This document shows positions 10,019 to 21,244 of a DNA stretch of 64,000 nt, piece after piece. The stretch spans positions 12,510,440 to 12,574,439 of the forward strand of contig NC_135571.1 of assembly GCF_964340395.1 (NCBI RefSeq), in the 5' to 3' direction. The notes under the pieces were generated by a model that was not told the origin of the DNA, ran no database searches, and was given only the letters and a program-made list of their open reading frames with translations. Position 1 is the stretch's first letter; each line of letters opens with the position of its first letter. The DNA is from Glandiceps talaboti. Lineage: Eukaryota > Hemichordata > Enteropneusta > Spengelidae. Position numbers and translations under genes: made by a program.

Positions 10019-10325
10019 CCATTTTACTAGACCAGGAACCACTTTGTATTCATTAACTAGACTGAGTATGTCAACACAGTTCAAAACTTGTTTTTACTCT
10101 CACAGACATGTTGAAAGCCCATGTTGTCTGTGGGTCAACTTAAAAGGTCACAGATGTATGGGAAAGTTTACTTTTAAGAATGTGTTCAACCGTTACATGG
10201 ATTTTGTCTCCCCAAGAAGTGACTTTTTTTTTTAAAAGTTCCTTGAACCCATTCATTTGCTTCATAGCCTGTGTTTAACCTATAGGTCCTAGATGGATAT
10301 CAACTTATAAAGAACCAATCATTTT

Positions 10326-10610
10326 CAGGGCTTGAAATTAACAGTAGTCCCATGCCCACAGACTACCAATTCTGCTCATAGGGCTACCATAATTTGCAGC
10401 TGGTAGCCCACTCAGGTTACCACTGATTACGTGATGAGGATGGAAGATTTATGGACATGAAAGTATTTTAATAATACATATATTTCCAATAGAGGAAATC
10501 TGTTTTCAGTTCAGGAATATGGGACTACAGGTCACAATACTTGGGCTACTAATTTCTGAAACTGGTAGCCCGCTAGGACTACCAAAGAAAAACGATAATT
10601 TCAAGCCCTG
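10326..10610. mobile_element. hAT-like MITE (285 bp)
   Basis: Terminal inverted repeats CAGGGCTTGAAATTA and TAATTTCAAGCCCTG. The pentamer ATTTT directly flanks both ends and may be a target duplication, though it is low complexity. Inner motifs (GGTAGCCC, GGGCTACTA) are also inverted. The CAGGG terminus is typical of hAT elements. There is no transposase. Confidence 0.75.
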
Positions 10611-10619
10611 ATTTTGTCT

Positions 10620-11030
10620 CACTAAGAAGTGCTAATCATTTGTCATTTAACTTAATTCCTACAATTCACTTTCTTTCTTTCAAAACTACCTTGACCCGAT
10701 TCTTGTTTCAAAAACTTATGTAAAGATAATAATAATAATAACAATAAAGTCTATTTTTTCACTTGAAAAGTAGTTTTAAAAATATTTTGGGCTGAGATAA
10801 GAGGTGTGGTTTTGTGGAGCCAACCATATTTATTACGATAAAGCTTCACCTTCTCAAGAATCAAGCTCTAGACTATATATATGGCAAAAGTCCAAAAACA
10901 TGCCATCATATCAAAAACCTATCAAAATATTTATAGATACTGGAAGATGTTTTAAGAAGGGAAATGGACGAACATATTTACTTAAATGAAGTTAGGAGAG
11001 TTCTCTAACTGAAACATTATCAACAGAAAT
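10620..11030. other. No gene called
   Basis: A 61-codon frame at 10804-10989 has no supporting splice sites or motifs and is treated as chance. A short ATA run lies at 10725-10742. Confidence 0.3.
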
Positions 11031-11034
11031 CCAA

Positions 11035-11745
11035 AACTTACTCTGTCCATTGCAATTTGTGTCACATTTCAAGACAGGTAGCCACCTAATAATTTTTCGC
11101 TGAAAGTGTTTTATGATTACTTAATTTAAAATCCACACTTGCTCTGCCAACTGTGACCTGTCCCACCTTTCAAGACAGGTAGCCACCTAATAATATTTCG
11201 CTGAAAGTGTTCTATGATTACTTAATTTAAAATCCAAAACTTGCTCTGCCAACTGTGACCTGTCCCACTTTTCAAGACAGGTAGCCACCTAATAATCTTT
11301 CACTGAAAGAGTGCTATGGTTACTTAATTTAAAATCCAAAACTTGCTCTGCCAACTGTGACCTGTCCCACCTTTCAAGACAGGTAGCCATCTAATAATCT
11401 TTCGCTGAAAGTGTGCTATGGTTACTTAATTTAAATCCAAAACTTGCTCTGCCAACTGTGGTCTGTATATACCTGTCACATTTCAAGACAGGTAGCCACC
11501 TTAATCTTTCTGTGACAGTGTTACGAGTATTTTATGGTTGCATAATTTAAATCCAAAACTTGCTCTACCAACTGCGGTCTGTATATACCTGTCACATTTC
11601 AAGACAGGTAGCCACCTTAATCTTTCTGTTCAGAGTATTTTATGGTTACATAATTTAAATCCAAACTTGCTCTGTCCATTGCAGTCTGTCAAGACAGGTA
11701 GCCACCTTAATCTTTCTGTTCAGAGTATTTTATGGTTGCATAATC
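11035..11745. repeat. Minisatellite, about eight units of 60-115 bp
   Basis: Units share CAAGACAGGTAGCCACCTAA, ATCCAAAACTTGCTCTGCCA and CTTTCGCTGAAAGTG. The first five are full length and the last ones shortened. On the minus strand units 1, 2 and 4 carry a CTTTCAG acceptor-like site, an open frame of 18-19 codons (IIRWLPVLK is shared) and a GTAAGT or GCAAGT donor-like site. Unit 3 has a stop and later units are frameshifted. Confidence 0.85.
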
Positions 11746-12212
11746 AAATAAAATACACTGTTGTGTGTGTGTTAATCACAATTTATGACACCTTTGAACT
11801 GTATGGTAAATAAAACATCATAATGGACATTTAACTAGTGCAGTAGTACAGATATATAAATTATATTGTGGCTGTACTATCAGTCTATGACATCATTTAT
11901 GTATGTCTCTTTATTAGACCTGTTGAATCTGTTTGAAACACAATCAAACTTTTTTTTTATCTCTACATGCACTAAAAACAGTTTGAACTGACTTGGTTGA
12001 ATAACTTCAAAACCACCCCCTGATGAACTGAAACGATTCAACGTCAAATGGTTCAAAACTGACACATGCAAAATCAGATGTGAATTGATTCAAATCTATA
12101 GCTCAGTTTTCTTGTGGGGACAGAAATTGGTTTCAACCTTTTTACCTGAATCAGTTTATAGTTTGAATCAATTCAGGAGGGGACATCTTTTTCATCACTC
12201 TTAAGAAAGTGC

Positions 12213-12422
12213 TACTTCAGACATCAGACCATGGACAAACAGACCTGTTACAAACAGGGAAAGCAGACAACTGAATTGGATTAATAACACTTGGCACAGC
12301 ATGTAATACAAGTCTCTGCTGTTCCAACATGCTGAGCCAAGTGTTATTAATCCAATTCATTTGTTTACTTTCCCCGTTTGTGACAGGTTCATTTTGTCCA
12401 CAGTCTGATGTTGGCAGTTGTA
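12213..12422. mobile_element. TA-flanked foldback MITE family C, internally deleted copy
   Basis: Inverted ends ACTTCAGACATCAGACCATG and CAGTCTGATGTTGGCAGTTG are flanked by TA dinucleotides. Arms continue through AATTGGATTAATAACACTTG and its complement. The full-length copy is at 63437-63803 and a 3' part is at 48860-49135. The whole element would fold into one hairpin. Confidence 0.8.
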
Positions 12423-12499
12423 CTTTTCTTGAAGTGTTCTATTAGTGGTTGCAGAGAATTGGGTCATTGGAAAGGCACATACATGGAAGTATATGTTTC

Positions 12500-12745
12500 C
12501 AGTATACATTTTTGTTAAGGGTGGTGGTAAGCAGGTAAACCCTACCTGAGTTCCCTGGTCATTTCACCTGAGTTCCCTATATACCAGTGTTTTGTAAGCA
12601 GGTAAAATCTACCTGAGTTCCCAAGTTATTTTATCAGGGTTCCCACCAGAAATTATGAATAATCCATTGGAAATGTGCCAGTTTTACTAAACTCTCTCTT
12701 CCCGTTACCGGGGTTCCCTAACCTTAGCAAAAACACTGGTTTCAC
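12500..12745. mobile_element. Dispersed repeat family D, copy 1
   Basis: Contains CCAGTGTTTTGTAAGCAGG, AAATCTACCTGAGTTCCC and CCGTTACCGGGGTTCCCTAA, ending CCTTAGCAAAAACACTGG. CCAGTGTTTT and AAAACACTGG form a short inverted end. Related pieces lie at 22560-22740, 27565-27615, 33735-33985, 47660-47910 and 57735-58045. Confidence 0.65.
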
Positions 12746-12841
12746 ACTGAACTTGTGGCAGAATGAAATCTCAATTGAATTTTCCTTTGACCTACTTAAT
12801 GCATAATAAAACTCAGTCATGCAAATCTGAGCAAGGTTGAA

Positions 12842-12871
12842 CCCACCACCACCACCACCACCACCACCACC

Positions 12872-12917
<46 letters not shown>

Positions 12918-12937
12918 CCAACACCAACACCAACACC

Positions 12938-12974
<37 letters not shown>
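12842..12974. repeat. (CCA)n-(CAA)n compound microsatellite
   Basis: A perfect CCA run, then CAA, then CAACAC hexamers, then CAA again. The long minus-strand frame here encodes only poly-Gly and poly-Val and is an artefact. Confidence 0.95.
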
Positions 12975-12976
<2 letters not shown>

Positions 12977-12979
12977 CCT

Positions 12980-13264
12980 CATATGAAATGTATTTGTCAT
13001 TATTCAGTTCTTAGTAACTTTCCACTTCATATTTTCCTTGTTGTGGTTAATAAACACATTCAGAAAAATATCACTTGACTGTGTAATTAGGCTACGATGG
13101 ATGAACTCGATTGAATGCATTGATGGCTTTCTGTCTGAGATGAATACAACGCTGTATATATTATTTATGTTGCCCAGAAGGGAAACTCTGAAAATGAAAG
13201 AGTTTATAAATTCTACTCTACAGTACCATAAATCAAGAACGAGATCAACAATACCAGTAACAAG
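12980..13264. other. No gene called
   Basis: An 80-codon plus-strand frame at 13038-13280 (RLRWMNSIECIDGFLSEMN is part of it) lacks clear splice sites and runs into the MITE at 13265. It is left uncalled. Confidence 0.3.
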
Positions 13265-13571
13265 CAGGGCTCAAAATTAGCGATAGTCTCGCGTCAATTC
13301 ACTACTAGTTTTTCCAAAATGACTACCAAGTTCGAAAAATGGTAGTCATCCTTGACTACCATGAAAATCCTGGGGACGCCAACCCACTGTATGTATGGAA
13401 GGCCTGCTGACAAGCTGGCGATGTAGTGTGAGCGCTGGACTCTAAAGCTACATGTGATTAGATACGGCTGGCATGTTTGATATTGCTTACTTTGTAGTCA
13501 ATAACAGTGGCTTGGTAAAATAAACAAAAGTCAAAGTGACTACCAACTAAAAAAGTTAATTTTGAGCCCTG
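13265..13571. mobile_element. hAT-like MITE (307 bp)
   Basis: Terminal inverted repeats CAGGGCTCAAAATTA and TAATTTTGAGCCCTG are perfect over 15 bases. GACTACCA occurs near both ends on opposite strands. No clear 8-bp target duplication was seen. It is related in ends, not interior, to the element at 10326-10610. Confidence 0.8.
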
Positions 13572-13740
13572 AACAGGAAGAACCACCTGAACATGTTCAA
13601 CTAGGTCAGTTCTAAATTTTGATTCAATTCAAGAAACAAACATACATAATTAGGTCAGACATGAATGGCCATCAGTGTTTTTTGAGAGAAATCTACCTGA
13701 GTACTCAAGCAATTCACCAGAACACCATCAATACATGTAT

Positions 13741-14090
13741 AATAGTTAGGTACCTGTACTCACCATGCCAGCCCTATATTGGTACAAATCTCATGTGTAA
13801 ACACGCAAAAAAAAAGTGAAAAGGGATGTAGGAAATTGTGACAGTTTACAGGTTGGGTTCCCAACCCTGAGCAAAGACACAGTACATGCCTTAGTATACA
13901 ATGTACAATAGTTAGGTACCTGTACTCACCACACCAGCCCAATTTACCGATACAAATCTCATGTGTAAACATGCAACGGAAAAGTGAAAAGTGATGTAGG
14001 AAATTGTGACAGTTTACAGGTTGGGTTCCCAACCCTGAGCAAAGACACAGTCCATGCCTACAATCCAACAAGTATAAGGCCCTGTACTCA
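13741..14090. repeat. Two-unit duplication of about 167 bp
   Basis: AATAGTTAGGTACCTGTACT recurs at 13741 and 13907; ACAGGTTGGGTTCCCAACCC recurs about 168 bp apart. The minus strand has a 128-codon open frame across both units with a repeated peptide containing SGLGTQPVNCHNFLH. Codon composition is not distinctive, and I regard the frame as a by-product of the duplication. Confidence 0.75.
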
Positions 14091-14412
14091 TGGCACAAAT
14101 CTCTTATGCAAATAGTCAACAAGAAAGTGACAGCAAAAGAATACAATTGTACGTTAACCTACTTTCTGTCTGTCTGTGCAACCAGTATTTCACACTCAAG
14201 TATGTACACAGGAAAGTTAAACCAACGTGTGTGTGGTGATTTGTGGAGATTTTGAAGTGTGGCATTTGGAAATTTTTTACCGTATGACAAGGAAGAGACA
14301 TAATTACAGGACACAGATTTTGTACAGCACAAAAGTACTAAAACTACTTGTGTATGACATAGCCAGAACTTCAAACTAAATTATTATACACAGAAAAGTA
14401 ATAAAAACTTAC

Positions 14413-14444
14413 AACTTATGGTGATCTCTTGGGATTTCGCTGTA
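14413..14444 (-). CDS. Candidate 32-nt coding exon
   Basis: On the minus strand the acceptor AAGTTCTGACTATAG is followed by 32 bases and a strong donor, GTAAGTTTTTA. In the frame that fits its neighbours it reads TAKSQEITIS, with one spare base at each end. That phase joins the candidate exon 21993-21926 (two spare bases at its end) to 3039-2981 (two spare bases at its start). The exon is very short, so chance is a serious alternative. Confidence 0.25.
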
Positions 14445-14449
14445 CTATA

Positions 14450-15250
14450 GTCAGAACTTAATACCCTGCGACACCTAGTTATGAGAGTGAGTTTCTGCAC
14501 AACCCCTCTGAGCAGGCTTATTATGGGCTGTTGACTTCCAAATGCATTCACTGAATTAGATAAACGTTGTCTTTTGTGGTGAGAACTTATGCAGGAGTAG
14601 TGACAAAAGGGCAGTGAACATGCTCACTGAAGCATTCTCTAATTGTCATTGTGGTGTATTGATAACTGTAATGCATATCAAGTTAGTGAACGTCATGTGA
14701 TCAATCTATTTATCCTAAAACTGCCTAATTGAAATTGACCACCTATTGACAGTAAACACAGTCTTTTTTTACCAAAATCTGTCAATATTAGTGATTTTGA
14801 CCAAAATTGAAATTGACCACCAGTTGACAATTCAACAAACTAAAAATACTGTTTCTAATGACACTAGGTGACTTTGATGGTACAATCCTAATCTGATACA
14901 AGTGTGACAATAATTAGAAACCTGATAAAAGTTACAAACAAGATCTTACCAATCATTGCCACATCACTGAAATAATCAAGTAGTGCATGTATTTTACAGG
15001 TGTTAATCTTCATAATATTTGACCTACTTTGAACGTAATTAATTCAGAGTTGCTGACTCCTAGTATGAGATTCACCAAACAATTGTGACACGGCTCAAAT
15101 TTAACTTCTACACTTCCCAATTAGATGTTATACCCACGTGAACTGTTTCACTTTCAGCTTTGATTTTCCATTGGTCAAACACTGACAGACTACCACCTTC
15201 TAAGTCAAAATAGGATATTCAGTAGCCTATGTGTCCTGGACTTATATCAT
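14450..15250. other. Unassigned stretch, weak internal duplication
   Basis: TGAAATTGACCACC recurs at about 14730 and 14809 with similar following sequence. On the minus strand GATTATTTCAG and GTAAGATCTTG bracket a 17-base microexon-like segment at about 14952-14968. No gene is called. Confidence 0.35.
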
Positions 15251-15257
15251 AAACTGC

Positions 15258-15621
15258 TTAGGCGTAAAAAAAAAAAAAAAAAATTGTGTGGTTCCGATGA
15301 CATTCAATTTTAGAATTTTATTTTATTTAAAAAAAATTTTTTTTCATCCGTGAGTGTCTAGTTCAGGTAGTTATGTTTTCCGTTGTTTTCAAAATGGTCT
15401 CTGTGTTATTGGTTTCTTCTCATCAGATGTACAGCCATTACAGAATGGAAGAACAGATTTATATTTTTAAGTTGATCTCAGTTTCTGCATCCACTATTTC
15501 TCATGAGACTTCACAATTTTCGCGATTTTATTTTATTTTTTCTCGAATACGCAAACAAAAGTTTAGGGTCGGCGTGAAAAACTAGGTGGGGTTGGGTAAC
15601 CGGAACCAGACAACTTTTTTC
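15258..15621. mobile_element. Inverted-repeat element family B, copy 2
   Basis: Starts TTAGGCG plus an A18 run and TGTGTGGTTCCGATGAC; ends GGTAACCGGAACCAGACAAC and a T run. The interior matches the copies at 9675, 36555 and 46087, including TGTACAGCCATTACAGAATG and AGGGTCGGCGTGAAAAACTA. Confidence 0.8.
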
Positions 15622-15692
15622 ATTAGGACTTTATGAAACCTGCAGTGAAAGAAGAAATCTGTTTGTACTATACTGGTGAGAAAGTACTCTTT

Positions 15693-15790
15693 TTTTGGCT
15701 GACTTTATTTAAACTCGATAGACTGTTGAGCCAAAGGCTCTTCTCACACAGTGTCGAGATAAAAATATACAATATATACATTAAAAATAC
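15693..15790 (-). mobile_element. Retroelement 3' end, minus orientation
   Basis: Read on the minus strand: GAGAAGAGCCTTTGGCTCAA, then TTTAAATAAAGTCAGCC, the layout of a LINE or SINE terminus with an AATAAA-type end. Only about 100 bp is recognisable. Confidence 0.4.
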
Positions 15791-15892
15791 CAAAAAGTAA
15801 AATTACAAACAAATAAAGTAAGAGAAAGTACTTAAAGATATATTGTATGTAATTATGTCACAGGTATAGTAGAGTAGTACATCCATTCATAC

Positions 15893-16324
15893 CTAAGGGA
15901 TGATTGCACAATATCGCACAAACTCAATAAATGGATATCATTCATTTAGGTTAAAAAAAACCTCCCCTCCCCTAAATGAACGCTCACAAGTGCGACATCA
16001 AACGTTTACATATGTTAACTATGATAAAAACTGTAGCGGTCACATCACTACGATCAATGTAATATAAAAACATGATTGTAAACACATTAAAATACTACCA
16101 GAAACTCAGCACCATATCTCACACTAGAAGTACATTTTTATCAACTTATCAACATCTCAATAGTAATAACCAAAGCTGTTATCATTGAAGGAGTGAACAG
16201 TTTTTGTCTAAATTTGGTTAGAAGTGTGAAAATGAAGTTCAGCAATCACATTGCCGCCAGACCCTCTCCTAAACTCACAAAGTTCACTTATTAAGGTTGT
16301 GTGACATTGTGAGATCGTCCCTAA
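15893..16324. mobile_element. MITE family E, copy 1 (432 bp)
   Basis: Ends CTAAGGGATGATTGCAC and GTGACATTGTGAGATCGTCC CTAA are imperfect inverted repeats. It matches the copy at 30846-31279 throughout, sharing AACGCTCACAAGT, TATGATAAAAACTGTAG and AATTTGGTTAGAAGTG. No transposase frame. Confidence 0.8.
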
Positions 16325-16329
16325 CCAAT

Positions 16330-16700
16330 CTACTGTACTCTGTACATGTTTCAATTCAATATGTAAATGAATGTGTGTCTTCTTTTCCTACAATGGTGTC
16401 GCAATGTTTGCACATCCGGTTTGTAGCTTTCTATTGACCGTGATACTATACTCAGTCATGGCTTTATTCTTTTGATTGCAGACCTGTTAGCATGTATGGT
16501 TTGCAGGAGCAGTAGAAAGACTGCCAAACATTGAAATTGTCTCCAGTTTTGCTATAGACTTTGAATTTAGAATACAATGTCTTTGAGTAACATAACATAA
16601 CATTCCATAACATATCATAACATAACACAACCGCAACAATTACTTTGCACACATTGCAAATGTCTGCTGTCTTTCTCGCTTTCACTTCAAGCAGGTTCTG
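16330..16700. other. Unassigned, with AACAT-type short repeats
   Basis: 16585-16630 carries short imperfect ACATAACAT repeats. Nothing coding is supported. Confidence 0.35.
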
Positions 16701-16709
16701 TATTTACTA

Positions 16710-16965
16710 CTGAGATGTTGATAAGTTGATTAAAATTTACTTCTACAGTGCTGGGTTTACGGTTAGTATTTTGATGTGCTTACCATCGTCTCAGTATTAA
16801 AACAGGTTCATAAGGTTGGAAATTCATGTTTACCATCATATTTTCACTTTGTATCACTCATAGTGGGGTGACGCGCTACAGCTCTCATCATGGTTTACAT
16901 CATATATAAATGTGGCGATGGCGCACTTGTGAATGTTCATTGGGGAAGGGGAAGGGTTTTTTTGT
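16710..16965. mobile_element. MITE family E, inverted partial copy
   Basis: GATGTTGATAAGTTGAT at 16717, GCTACAG near 16875 and CACTTGTGAATGTTCATT near 16926 match the reverse complement of the copy at 15893-16324. It is more diverged and lacks one end, so the two form an inverted pair about 390 bp apart. Confidence 0.6.
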
Positions 16966-16999
16966 AGCTATTTAACTGTTAAATTGTAAATCATCAAAA

Positions 17000-17385
17000 G
17001 TGTCTGCAGTCTCTGGTCATTTTGTAGCAATCTCTTGTCATTTTATAGCAATCTCTGGTCATTTTGTAGCAATTGAACTGTTACATTGTAGAACACTGAA
17101 AGTGTCTGCAGTCTTTCCTAACATTGAAAGTATCAATGGTCTTTGCGCTAGACTTCAAATACAGTCACTCTTTGTAACAATTCAAGTTACATTACAATTC
17201 ATCAAATTGTACAGCTACAGGGATCTTACAATTCTGCAAACTCTCACAGGTGGAGAATCATGTAAGAAGCTTAGTCATAATCACCTGTATCATCCTGCTG
17301 ACGTAGTTCTATTATGCTGCTAACACTAATCCAGTCACTATCATTGTCTGGGGTCTAACAATACATTTTGGTACAGGTTACTTGT
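17000..17385. other. Short degenerate repeats, no gene called
   Basis: GTCATTTTGTAGCAATCTC-like motifs recur near 17015, 17038 and 17060, and AGTGTCTGCAGTC recurs at 17000 and 17100. The 107-codon frame here overlaps these repeats and is not called. Confidence 0.35.
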
Positions 17386-17965
17386 ACTTTAGTACAGGAG
17401 AAATGAAGTAGCCTTGGTGTTTCATTCAGGAGACAAGATGTTTTTAACACATACAATTACAGGAGAAATGAAGTTGCCTTGGTGTTTCACTCACAAGCAT
17501 GTTTTTTGACACAAAGATACAATTACAGGAGAAATGAAGTTGCCATGGTGTTTCACTCACGAAAGTGTTTTTAACACAAAGATACAATTACAGGAAAAAT
17601 AAAGTTGCCTTGGTGTTTCACTCACAAGCGTGTTTTTTGACACAAAGATACAATTACAGGAGAAATGAAGTAGCCATGGTGTTTCACTCACGAGAGTGTT
17701 TTTTAACACAAAGATACAATTACAGGAGAAATGAAGTAGCCATGGTGTTTCACTCATAAGACAAGATGTTTTTAACACAAATGTACAGGAGCAATAAGTT
17801 GCCTTGGCATTTCACTCACGAGACATGATGTTTTTAACAACGATACAATTACAGGAGAAATGAGGTACCCTGGTGTTTCAACCATGAGACAAGATGTTTT
17901 TAACAATGATACAATTACAAGAGAAATGTAGTTGTTTTGGTATTTCACTCTTGAGACACGTTTTT
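17385..17965. repeat. 65-bp minisatellite, about nine units
   Basis: ATACAATTACAGGAGAAATG recurs with spacing of 65-66 bp (for example AGGAGAAATG at 17461, 17527, 17658 and 17723). Units also share GGTGTTTCACTCAC and GTTTTTAACACAAAG. Frames on both strands translate to repeats and are not genes. Confidence 0.9.
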
Positions 17966-18124
17966 TTAAAAAAAGATATGTTGCTTTCTTGTTTCTCTCA
18001 TGAAACATATTTGTAATGCAAATATAAACATAATGCAATTCTAGACTAACAATAGCAGAGGGACAACAAACACAGCAGGATCCTTTACCCAATCACAAGT
18101 TGAACATTTTACAAGTTTAGGTTG

Positions 18125-18250
18125 TTATTTTACTTGATAGATAACAACACCTTTACTGCTGAACACAGCATGATTGTTATTGAGGAAAGTTTCATTGATA
18201 GATAACAACACTTTTACTGACGAACACAGCATGATTGTTATTGAGGGGAA
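18125..18250. repeat. Two-unit direct repeat, about 60 bp
   Basis: TTGATAGATAACAACACCTT and ACACAGCATGATTGTTATTG recur about 60 bases apart. Confidence 0.8.
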
Positions 18251-18479
18251 TGTAAAAATCTGAAAGAACATAAACAAAACTATCCCCTGCTGTATCACAA
18301 TCCTGCAGTATTTAATTATAATTACAATATGTATATTTGCACTTGACAAATATATCACATTAAGCAATATACAGAGATACCACCACCTACAAAATAATTG
18401 CAATACATAATCAAATATACATCTCTATAAATCTGTCTAATTACCAGACATTATTCCTCTCTTTCTTTTCATTGAATAG

Positions 18480-18635
18480 CTTTTGTAGTTTATTAGTTTT
18501 ATTATGTTATGTAATGCTTCTTTTACATAGTTTATTAGTTTTGTTATTATTTTCCTTTTATGTTTTGTACCATTAACTACTCCCCAGGGTTTTGTTACAT
18601 GTACTCAAATAAACAATAAAAAAAGACATCATATC
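18480..18635 (+). mobile_element. Possible retroelement 3' end
   Basis: TTTATTAGTTTTATTATG recurs, then CCCCAGGGTTTTGTTACATG and AATAAACAATAAAAAAAG. A polyadenylation-like signal and A-rich tail suggest a LINE terminus or a transcript end. Confidence 0.35.
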
Positions 18636-18709
18636 AAAAGTACTCTTGTCTGAAGAGTAAAACAACAACATCAAGTTGCCTAATGATTAGCATCGATCAT
18701 TCAACATAT

Positions 18710-19163
18710 TACAACAATGTTTGACCAACTGTATCTCTTAGCCTGTCTCACGCTGTGCTACAATTACCCACTATAACAGCAAGTTTCTCTATTGATCACA
18801 GTGTAATCTTTCACTCCCTGATGTTTAATTAGTGTACATTTCACCAGAGTCTTCAGGATAACAACATTGTGGGATATCTAATCTGGTATAATAAACAAAG
18901 TTGTAATGTTGAGTTGTAGTTGCTGATTTAACATCAAACGTTGGAGTTGTTTGTTTACCATCTGCATGAAGTGAGTGAGTGTATGTGTGTCATATTATCT
19001 GTGTAGTGACTAACCAACCTTGGTCTTATCAACAATTTGTTTACAATTAAACATCAGGGAATGAAAAATTACACTGTGATCAATAGAGAAACTTGTTGCT
19101 CGTAGGTAGTTTTAGCACAGCTTGAGACAGGCTAAGAGATACAGTTGGTCGAACATTGTTGTA
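18710..19163. mobile_element. TA-flanked foldback MITE family F (454 bp)
   Basis: Arms of about 115 bp: CAACAATGTTTGACCAACTG ... AGCCTGTCTCACGCTGTGC on the left and the complement (GAGACAGGCTAAGAGATACA ... GAACATTGTTG) on the right, with TA at both outer edges. GATCACAGTGTAATCTTTCA and its complement lie further in. TA target duplication suggests a Tc1/mariner-type source. Fragments occur at 24745-24890 and about 25735-25770. Confidence 0.85.
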
Positions 19164-19169
19164 TGTACA

Positions 19170-19680
19170 GTTTCCTTGCGAATACTCCCTATTTTAGCTG
19201 TAATGTATAACTTCAAATATTACAGCGTCATAAGAACTGTATTGAGAATCTTGACACAATACCATATGTACTATAACTGTATGGCAGAGACAAGTAGGTA
19301 TACTTCTCACAATGACCTTCAAGTTCAATAATACCATTATCTAATCTCTTTCTGGTCAATTCATTAGCAGGAACTCAAAACAATGCCAGCATGTTTTCCA
19401 ACAACTACAAAACAACAGCACCTTTAATTAGACTCATGATTGATGTCGTCATAGCATGCACAATGACAATAGACTGATTGATTGCCTTACATTTGAACAA
19501 TGAAACAGGTAATCCCTGGATATAATCACATTTAAATTGCAAATAAGTACTACCACATTGTTGACACTGTGACTTGTGACAGTTATACACATAATCACTT
19601 AATTGCCTTAAGTACAATTTATTGAAAAGACTTTAAAAACCAGTCAACAAGTTACATGACCACAACAAGTCTACACATGT
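19170..19680. other. No gene or repeat recognised
   Basis: Unique-looking AT-rich sequence. Frames at 19122-19331 and 19405-19617 have no supporting features. Confidence 0.3.
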
Positions 19681-19689
19681 AAACATGCC

Positions 19690-19880
19690 ATGTGTGTGTG
19701 TGTGTGTGTGTGTGTGTCTGTGTGTGTCTGTGTGTGTGTCTGTGTGTGTGTTTGTTTTTGTTTGTTTGTTTGTGTGTGTGTGTCTATGTATGTATGTATG
19801 TATGTATGTATGTATGTATGTATGTATGTATGTATGTATGTATGTATGTATGTATGTATGTATGTGTGTATGTATGTATG

Positions 19881-19912
<32 letters not shown>
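19690..19912. repeat. (TG)n then (TATG)n microsatellite
   Basis: About 100 bases of TG with CTG and TTTG interruptions, then about 120 bases of TATG with one TGTG change. Apparent proteins of repeated CV, YVCM or HT residues on either strand are translation of the repeat. Confidence 0.97.
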
Positions 19913-20074
19913 ACTAAAAAGTAGAGCACGTGCACAGTCTCTAAAACTATTGTTGTACATATTTATCTCTTTATACGCTTACTCTGATATAACAAAACGT
20001 TTGGCCTTTTTAATACTGCATGGGTATCAGTTGTCATTTGTGGTTGACACTAATACAGGTTAAGTTAGAGAGTC

Positions 20075-20310
20075 TTATTATAAATCTAACCATGACTCCC
20101 TAGCTTGATGTGAATCTACTGAGTAGTCACGCCACTCTTCAAACACCATTGTTACCTCTCCATAGCTATGATTTACCCTATCCCTATTCCCGAACTGATT
20201 CCTTTTATGATGTTCCAACAATGCACGGAATGAAGTCATATGATTTGGGGTCATGGCAAAGCTTGTAAAACTCATCAAAATTGAACTCTTCAACTTCAAT
20301 AGTATACATG
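20075..20310 (-). other. Frame-broken coding-like remnant, unknown
   Basis: On the minus strand one frame opens with MYTIEVEEFNFDEFYKLCHD and stops, and a second, shifted frame continues through GEVTMVFEEWRDYSVDSHQA to a stop at 20078. Two good stretches in different frames suggest a decayed coding fragment with a frameshift. No motif identifies the protein. Confidence 0.25.
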
Positions 20311-20574
20311 TTCATTTATATACCACACATGTTCAAGTGACAACATTGCAAGGGTCTTGGTTTATGTTCAACTTTTGACTTCAGTCAACTTTTACGACTG
20401 AACTGAAAAGACTTCAACAAGTTATCATTCAAGATAAATTGCATTCAAAGTTTTGAAAAAGTGAGCACAGACAGTTACAGTTAATTTTTTATACACATCG
20501 CTGTCTTTGCCTTACACTATATGACTTGTATAACTAAATAGCCACCAATTCCTATTCTGTACACTACCATGCCC

Positions 20575-20727
20575 AACTAAATGGATGAGACCACTCACAT
20601 ACCCAGATACAATTTCCAGAGACAGCGGACTCAGTTTGGATGAACTGAAGGAAGCAATGGCGGATAAACCAGGGTGGCATGTCAGAGTATCTGCAATCTC
20701 GACCGTGGTCGATGGATGATGATGATG
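20575..20727 (+). pseudogene. LINE polyprotein C-terminal fragment
   Basis: The frame reads RPLTYPDTISRDSGL, SLDELKEAMADKPGWHVRVS and ends VVDG before TGA. The pattern (T/S)Y(x)DT(L/I)xxD(S/T)GL, then ELxxAMxDRxxW, occurs at the very C-terminus of several non-LTR retrotransposon proteins. A GATGATGAT run and an AAAT tail follow, as expected for a LINE 3' end. The catalytic domain is absent. Confidence 0.65.
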
Positions 20728-20750
20728 ATGATACATAAACAAATGAATAA

Positions 20751-20755
20751 ATGAA

Positions 20756-20802
<47 letters not shown>

Positions 20803-20805
20803 ATA
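20751..20805. repeat. (AAAT)n microsatellite
   Basis: About 13 copies of AAAT directly after the LINE fragment; probably its 3' tail, expanded. Confidence 0.95.
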
Positions 20806-20869
20806 CAAATAAAATCTATCATTTTAAAGAAATGTATCTGAAGAATGAATTCTACATGACTAACTATAG

Positions 20870-21045
20870 AATTTTTTATTGTCCTTTTAACCTTGTTTAC
20901 TTTGTAATGTTTTCTTTTTCATTTTTAACCACATAAATTGTTATTTGTTATCATTTTCTTCCATTCTGAGTATTGTAAAGAGTGCTGAGATGCAGTGTAA
21001 TCACTTTTTAAAGAAATTAAATTAATCTTATTATTTATTATTCAC
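20870..21045 (+). mobile_element. LINE/SINE 3' end (CR1/L2-like)
   Basis: GTATTGTAAAGAGTGCTGAG, ATGCAGTGTAATCAC and AATTAAATTAATCTTATTAT resemble the TTGTAAAGCGCTTTGAG-type 3' untranslated region of CR1/L2 elements, with an ATT tail. Coding sequence is absent. Confidence 0.5.
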
Positions 21046-21244
21046 TAGGAGCTTTCAACTTTGCAAACTATACTGTATTGTTTCTGTATTCTTATTCTTC
21101 AATGTATGTAATGTTATACTGGCCAGCAGGCTATGTTTCCGTCCTAGAGGCCATCACACTGTTATGTTGTAAGTGGAGCCATACAGATTACATTGGACTA
21201 TTCTTAGAACCAACTCTTTCTATAGCACTGCCAGACAGTTTTTC

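Noticed and set aside
10804-10989. 61-codon plus-strand frame
   Set aside because: The upstream GATAAG is a poor acceptor, no motif is recognised, and adjacent sequence is repetitive.
19633-20063. Open frames of 73-123 codons in several frames and strands
   Set aside because: They translate the (TG)n/(TATG)n microsatellite and have no independent sequence.
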